Source of the DNA: an uncultured Spirochaetales bacterium
GTDB lineage: Bacteria > Spirochaetota > Spirochaetia > Sphaerochaetales > Sphaerochaetaceae
Reading direction: 5' to 3'
Assembly: GCA_945947045.1 (NCBI GenBank)
Contig: CAMEXG010000082.1
Location: forward strand, 1 to 8,565
DNA: 8,565 nucleotides
The translations under genes were made by a program, and so were the position numbers. This document shows, in pieces, positions 6,084 to 8,565 of the stretch. Position 1 is the first letter of the stretch. Every line of letters begins with the position of its first letter. Below the pieces are notes generated by a model that was not told where the DNA came from, did no database searches, and saw only the letters and a program-made list of their open reading frames with translations.

Positions 6084-6998
6084 CTAAAAAAGAAGCACTA
6101 TCAAAGGAATGGTCACCACCGAAAGAACTAAGCTCTGCATCATAGTTTCATTGGCAAAATGAGAGTCTCCTCCATATTTCTTTGAGAAAATCACGTTGAG
6201 AGTTCCTACAGGGATTGCAGACACCAAAACAATCGTATTCTTCATCACTTCTTCCACGTCAAAAATAGAGAGAACTATAAAGACTATAAGAGGAAGAATT
6301 AGAAGTCTCATTATAGAAACAAAATAGCAGAGTGGTTTTCTTAGCACGCTCTTTAAATCCACACCTATTAACCAAGATCCCACAAGCATCATAGATAAGG
6401 GTCCTGACATCATTCCAAGTGATGAGAAGAAATCTCCGACGACTCCCCCACTTTCTATGGGAAGGAAGAATAACACGATGGATATAAGAGAAGAGATAGT
6501 CAAAGGATTAAGAACCAAAGCCTTTGCGTCCAATTTCTCTCTCTTCTCTCCATCAAAAAGCCTGATGCCTATGGTATACATAAAGACATTGTACAAAAGG
6601 TTGTAGATTACTGCATAAATCATGCCGTCGCCGCCAAAAAGCACATCTACAAGAGGAAGCCCTATGAAACTTGTGTTGGCAAAGACACACATGTTTATGG
6701 CAAGATTTCTTCTACTTTTATCCTTTATTAATCCTCTGAAGACAATAAAAGAAAAGACAAAGAAGAAAACATAGCAAAGACTAATAATAAGAAAAGATAG
6801 TCCTATACTCTTTATATCGCTGCTCTTCCCTTCAAAGCCTGAAGCGATGATAGATGAGGGAAGTATGACCTTCAACAGTACATCCGAAAGTTCCTCTACA
6901 GTCTTCTCTGAAACGATATTCAGTTTCTTTACAAAATATCCGGACAAAACAAGAAGGAATAGAGTCAAAAGAGATTTTATCAGTGTCCCTAAATACAT
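6084..6998 (-). CDS. AEC-family (auxin efflux carrier-like) permease
   Basis: From the ATG at 6998 the protein has 304 residues and about ten hydrophobic segments with a short charged loop near 147-160 between the halves. FANTSFIGLPL (106-116) is the conserved AEC motif, and GPLSMMLVGSWL (199-210) and AIPVGTLNVIFSKKYGGD (261-278) are typical of the second half. Bacterial members include malate and other organic-acid permeases of the inner membrane, and the substrate here is unknown. An in-frame TTG at 7010 would add four residues, but GAGG at 7005-7008 sits 6 nt before the ATG and overlaps that TTG, so the ATG is preferred. The gene begins 52 nt after the GH9 stop and ends 53 nt before the EamA start, with no terminator in either gap. 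This suggests co-transcription. Confidence 0.87.
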   Translation of the reverse strand: MYLGTLIKSLLTLFLLVLSGYFVKKLNIVSEKTVEELSDVLLKVILPSSIIASGFEGKSSDIKSIGLSFLIISLCYVFFFVFSFIVFRGLIKDKSRRNLAINMCVFANTSFIGLPLVDVLFGGDGMIYAVIYNLLYNVFMYTIGIRLFDGEKREKLDAKALVLNPLTISSLISIVLFFLPIESGGVVGDFFSSLGMMSGPLSMMLVGSWLIGVDLKSVLRKPLCYFVSIMRLLILPLIVFIVLSIFDVEEVMKNTIVLVSAIPVGTLNVIFSKKYGGDSHFANETMMQSLVLSVVTIPLIVLLF

Positions 6999-7004
6999 AC
7001 TTAG

Positions 7005-7008
7005 CCTC
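7005..7008 (-). promoter_or_regulatory. Shine-Dalgarno site deciding the AEC start
   Basis: GAGG on the minus strand with 6 nt to the ATG at 6996-6998 gives normal spacing. The alternative upstream TTG at 7008-7010 overlaps this site and has only a pyrimidine-rich stretch before it. Confidence 0.65.
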
Positions 7009-7050
7009 AAAAGGATACTATCAGAAAAGAAGACTATCCAACAATATTAA

Positions 7051-8565
7051 TCACTCTTTTCTAATGCACTTGGCAAACATAAACCATGACACATGAGGAA
7101 TCCACTGTTCCGCCCAACGCCAATTGTCACTGACATCCTTTCGGGGAGCCATAACTAGATCTATCCCCTCTTCGTCATCGATCATGCTTGTAATCCCATT
7201 TACTATTCCTCCAGGAATATTTAAATAGTCATAGTTGTTGAAGAAGAAATACTCAGGATTATTCCTTCCAAAGCCTTCGATCATTGAAGAGTCAAAAGGA
7301 TTCTGTCCCATAATCCAATCCAGGGTAGAGGTACTCATCTCCTCCAGTTCTCTCTTTAAGCTCTCATCCTTAGTATGAGTCGCCACAAGATATGATGCTG
7401 AAGAAAGAGAAGCAAGCCTAGCGTTCTCTCCCTGCCACCAAGGGGAGACGGTAGTGTTGTGAGGAAAGAAGAATTGTGTCTTCACACCGCCTCTGATATC
7501 CAAAACTTCCTCCACTGGATAATTAAATGGATTGACTCTATCTTTCGATATCCGCACCTTGTGCCTCATAACTTCTTCAGCAACCTTGAAAGCTTCTTTT
7601 GAAGAAGCCGAATCTTTTTCAACTTCTCCATAAAGAATAAGGGAAAGAATAGGAAGACCTTCGTCGGAAGCATGGTGAAACGGCATACCTTTTATATACT
7701 CAAAGCGTTTCTCACCCTCTTTTATAACAAATGAGTGTTCTATCATTTTTCTGCACCAAGCCCTTGAATCGATAAGATACTTATCATCCTTTGTCGCCAA
7801 ATAGAGCTCAGTGGAAGCAAGAAGTACTGTGTAGTAATCCACAAAGTTCCACTTACCGTCATTTGTGTATTTATTGTTGTTTTCAACTAAGTGAATGTAG
7901 GCTTCTTCCGCCGCTTTCAAATAATCAGTATTTGTATAGTCGGAGGAGATGGTATCATGAGTGGAGGCGGAGGCAAGGGCAGCGATAGCCAAAGCCCCGC
8001 CAGAGCGTAGGGAAGTTTCATAGTAAGTATCATCTACTCTTTCTTCGTCTTTCGTCTCCGCCTCCGAGAATTGATCGGAAGAGTTATGGTAGTCAAAACC
8101 TATGGTCCTTGTCCCTTTTATAATATCCATGTGGTTTAAGTCTTCGTTACGCCTAATTGAACGGATAAATGAGCCGGAAGGAATATGGGTCCTCATTAAG
8201 AAATCTGCACCCCAAGAACCCTCGTCCAGCATTCTTTTCTTCAAAATGATATATGAAGGAGACTTCTTCTTTTCTACATAGTCATATCCTTTGAAGAAGA
8301 AATATGTGCTGAGACCCATTTGCTGAGGATTATACCAAGTACTGTGGGAAAGATGAGAAAGGTGAATGCCATGATCTCCCGAAGCATCGAACCATCCCCC
8401 ATGGAGATCCATTACACCCTTTCTTGGACCTGAGAAGGACAAGTGTCTGTCTTCACTGTCCCACTCTCCAGAGGAGCGTTGTGCTTTGAAGAAAGCAGTA
8501 TTTGCACTTATTAGTCTCAAGGACACCAAGTATTCCGATATCTCAATTCTTTCCGTCTCATTTCC
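7051..8565 (-). CDS. Glycoside hydrolase family 9 protein, 5' end outside the window
   Basis: The frame is open from the window edge to a TGA at 7051-7053, giving 504 visible residues with no in-frame ATG near the edge. A TTG at 8527-8529 is possible but cuts into what looks like continuing coding sequence, so I treat the gene as partial. Counting from the edge, FFKAQRSS (25-32) begins the catalytic domain, and DLHGGWFDASGD (53-64) is the GH9 base motif with Asp60 and Asp64. Later come TTVSPWWQGENARLAS (371-386), NPFDSSMIEGFGRNNPEY (422-439) and PGGIVNGI (451-458). NWRWAEQWIPH (481-491) carries the probable acid Glu486. GH9 enzymes are inverting (alpha/alpha)6-barrel hydrolases acting mostly on beta-1,4-glucans, and some act on glucosamine oligomers. 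GH9 proteins often have an N-terminal Ig-like domain, which would lie upstream. Substrate and secretion cannot be judged. It probably leads the AEC-EamA operon. Confidence 0.85.
   Translation of the reverse strand, partial: GNETERIEISEYLVSLRLISANTAFFKAQRSSGEWDSEDRHLSFSGPRKGVMDLHGGWFDASGDHGIHLSHLSHSTWYNPQQMGLSTYFFFKGYDYVEKKKSPSYIILKKRMLDEGSWGADFLMRTHIPSGSFIRSIRRNEDLNHMDIIKGTRTIGFDYHNSSDQFSEAETKDEERVDDTYYETSLRSGGALAIAALASASTHDTISSDYTNTDYLKAAEEAYIHLVENNNKYTNDGKWNFVDYYTVLLASTELYLATKDDKYLIDSRAWCRKMIEHSFVIKEGEKRFEYIKGMPFHHASDEGLPILSLILYGEVEKDSASSKEAFKVAEEVMRHKVRISKDRVNPFNYPVEEVLDIRGGVKTQFFFPHNTTVSPWWQGENARLASLSSASYLVATHTKDESLKRELEEMSTSTLDWIMGQNPFDSSMIEGFGRNNPEYFFFNNYDYLNIPGGIVNGITSMIDDEEGIDLVMAPRKDVSDNWRWAEQWIPHVSWFMFAKCIRKE

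Noticed and set aside
7791..7988. Plus-strand 65-codon ORF.
   Set aside because: Antisense to the GH9 gene, low-complexity translation and no motif.
1..8565. CRISPR array, tRNA, insertion sequence ends or prophage attachment site.
   Set aside because: No regularly spaced repeats, cloverleaf sequence, flanking target duplications or phage genes were seen.

Overview
This window looks like chromosomal DNA from a fairly AT-rich bacterium (about 40% GC by eye). Genes are tightly packed and purine-rich Shine-Dalgarno sites precede most starts. The Rpn-type nuclease tail, the GH9 glycosidase and the paired AEC and EamA transporters would fit a host-associated anaerobe such as a gut spirochaete or a firmicute. 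No rRNA or other marker gene is present, so this assignment is weak.

Layout. (1) 1-240, plus strand: the C-terminal end of a coiled-coil protein, probably an Rpn-family nuclease/transposase. It is followed by an apparently bidirectional terminator at about 326-376. (2) 389-3904, minus strand: a three-gene operon read in the order 2,4-diaminobutyrate aminotransferase (dat), group II PLP decarboxylase of the diaminobutyrate decarboxylase type (ddc), and a peptidase E-like S51 serine peptidase (pepE). Adjacent genes overlap by 11 and 4 nt. Dat and Ddc together would convert aspartate semialdehyde through L-2,4-diaminobutyrate to 1,3-diaminopropane. The S51 peptidase is an unusual third member and could release aspartate from Asp-X dipeptides, but that is inference. 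(3) 3905-4190: a 286-nt divergent intergenic region with a 14-bp perfect palindrome, a 13-bp tandem repeat, and several inverted repeats. Some of these could form mutually exclusive helices in the dat leader. (4) 4191-5153, plus strand: a D-2-hydroxyacid dehydrogenase of the glycerate dehydrogenase/hydroxypyruvate reductase type, separated by one base from the convergent gene that follows. (5) 5155-8565, minus strand: a GH9 glycoside hydrolase whose 5' end is cut by the window edge, then an AEC-family permease, then an EamA/DMT transporter. The gaps are about 50 nt and the three are probably co-transcribed.

All genes except the first and last are intact. I see no CRISPR array, tRNA, insertion sequence end, prophage or defence island. 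The most interesting points are the overlapping dat-ddc-pepE operon and the structured leader upstream of it. I do not see a convincing wholly new system.
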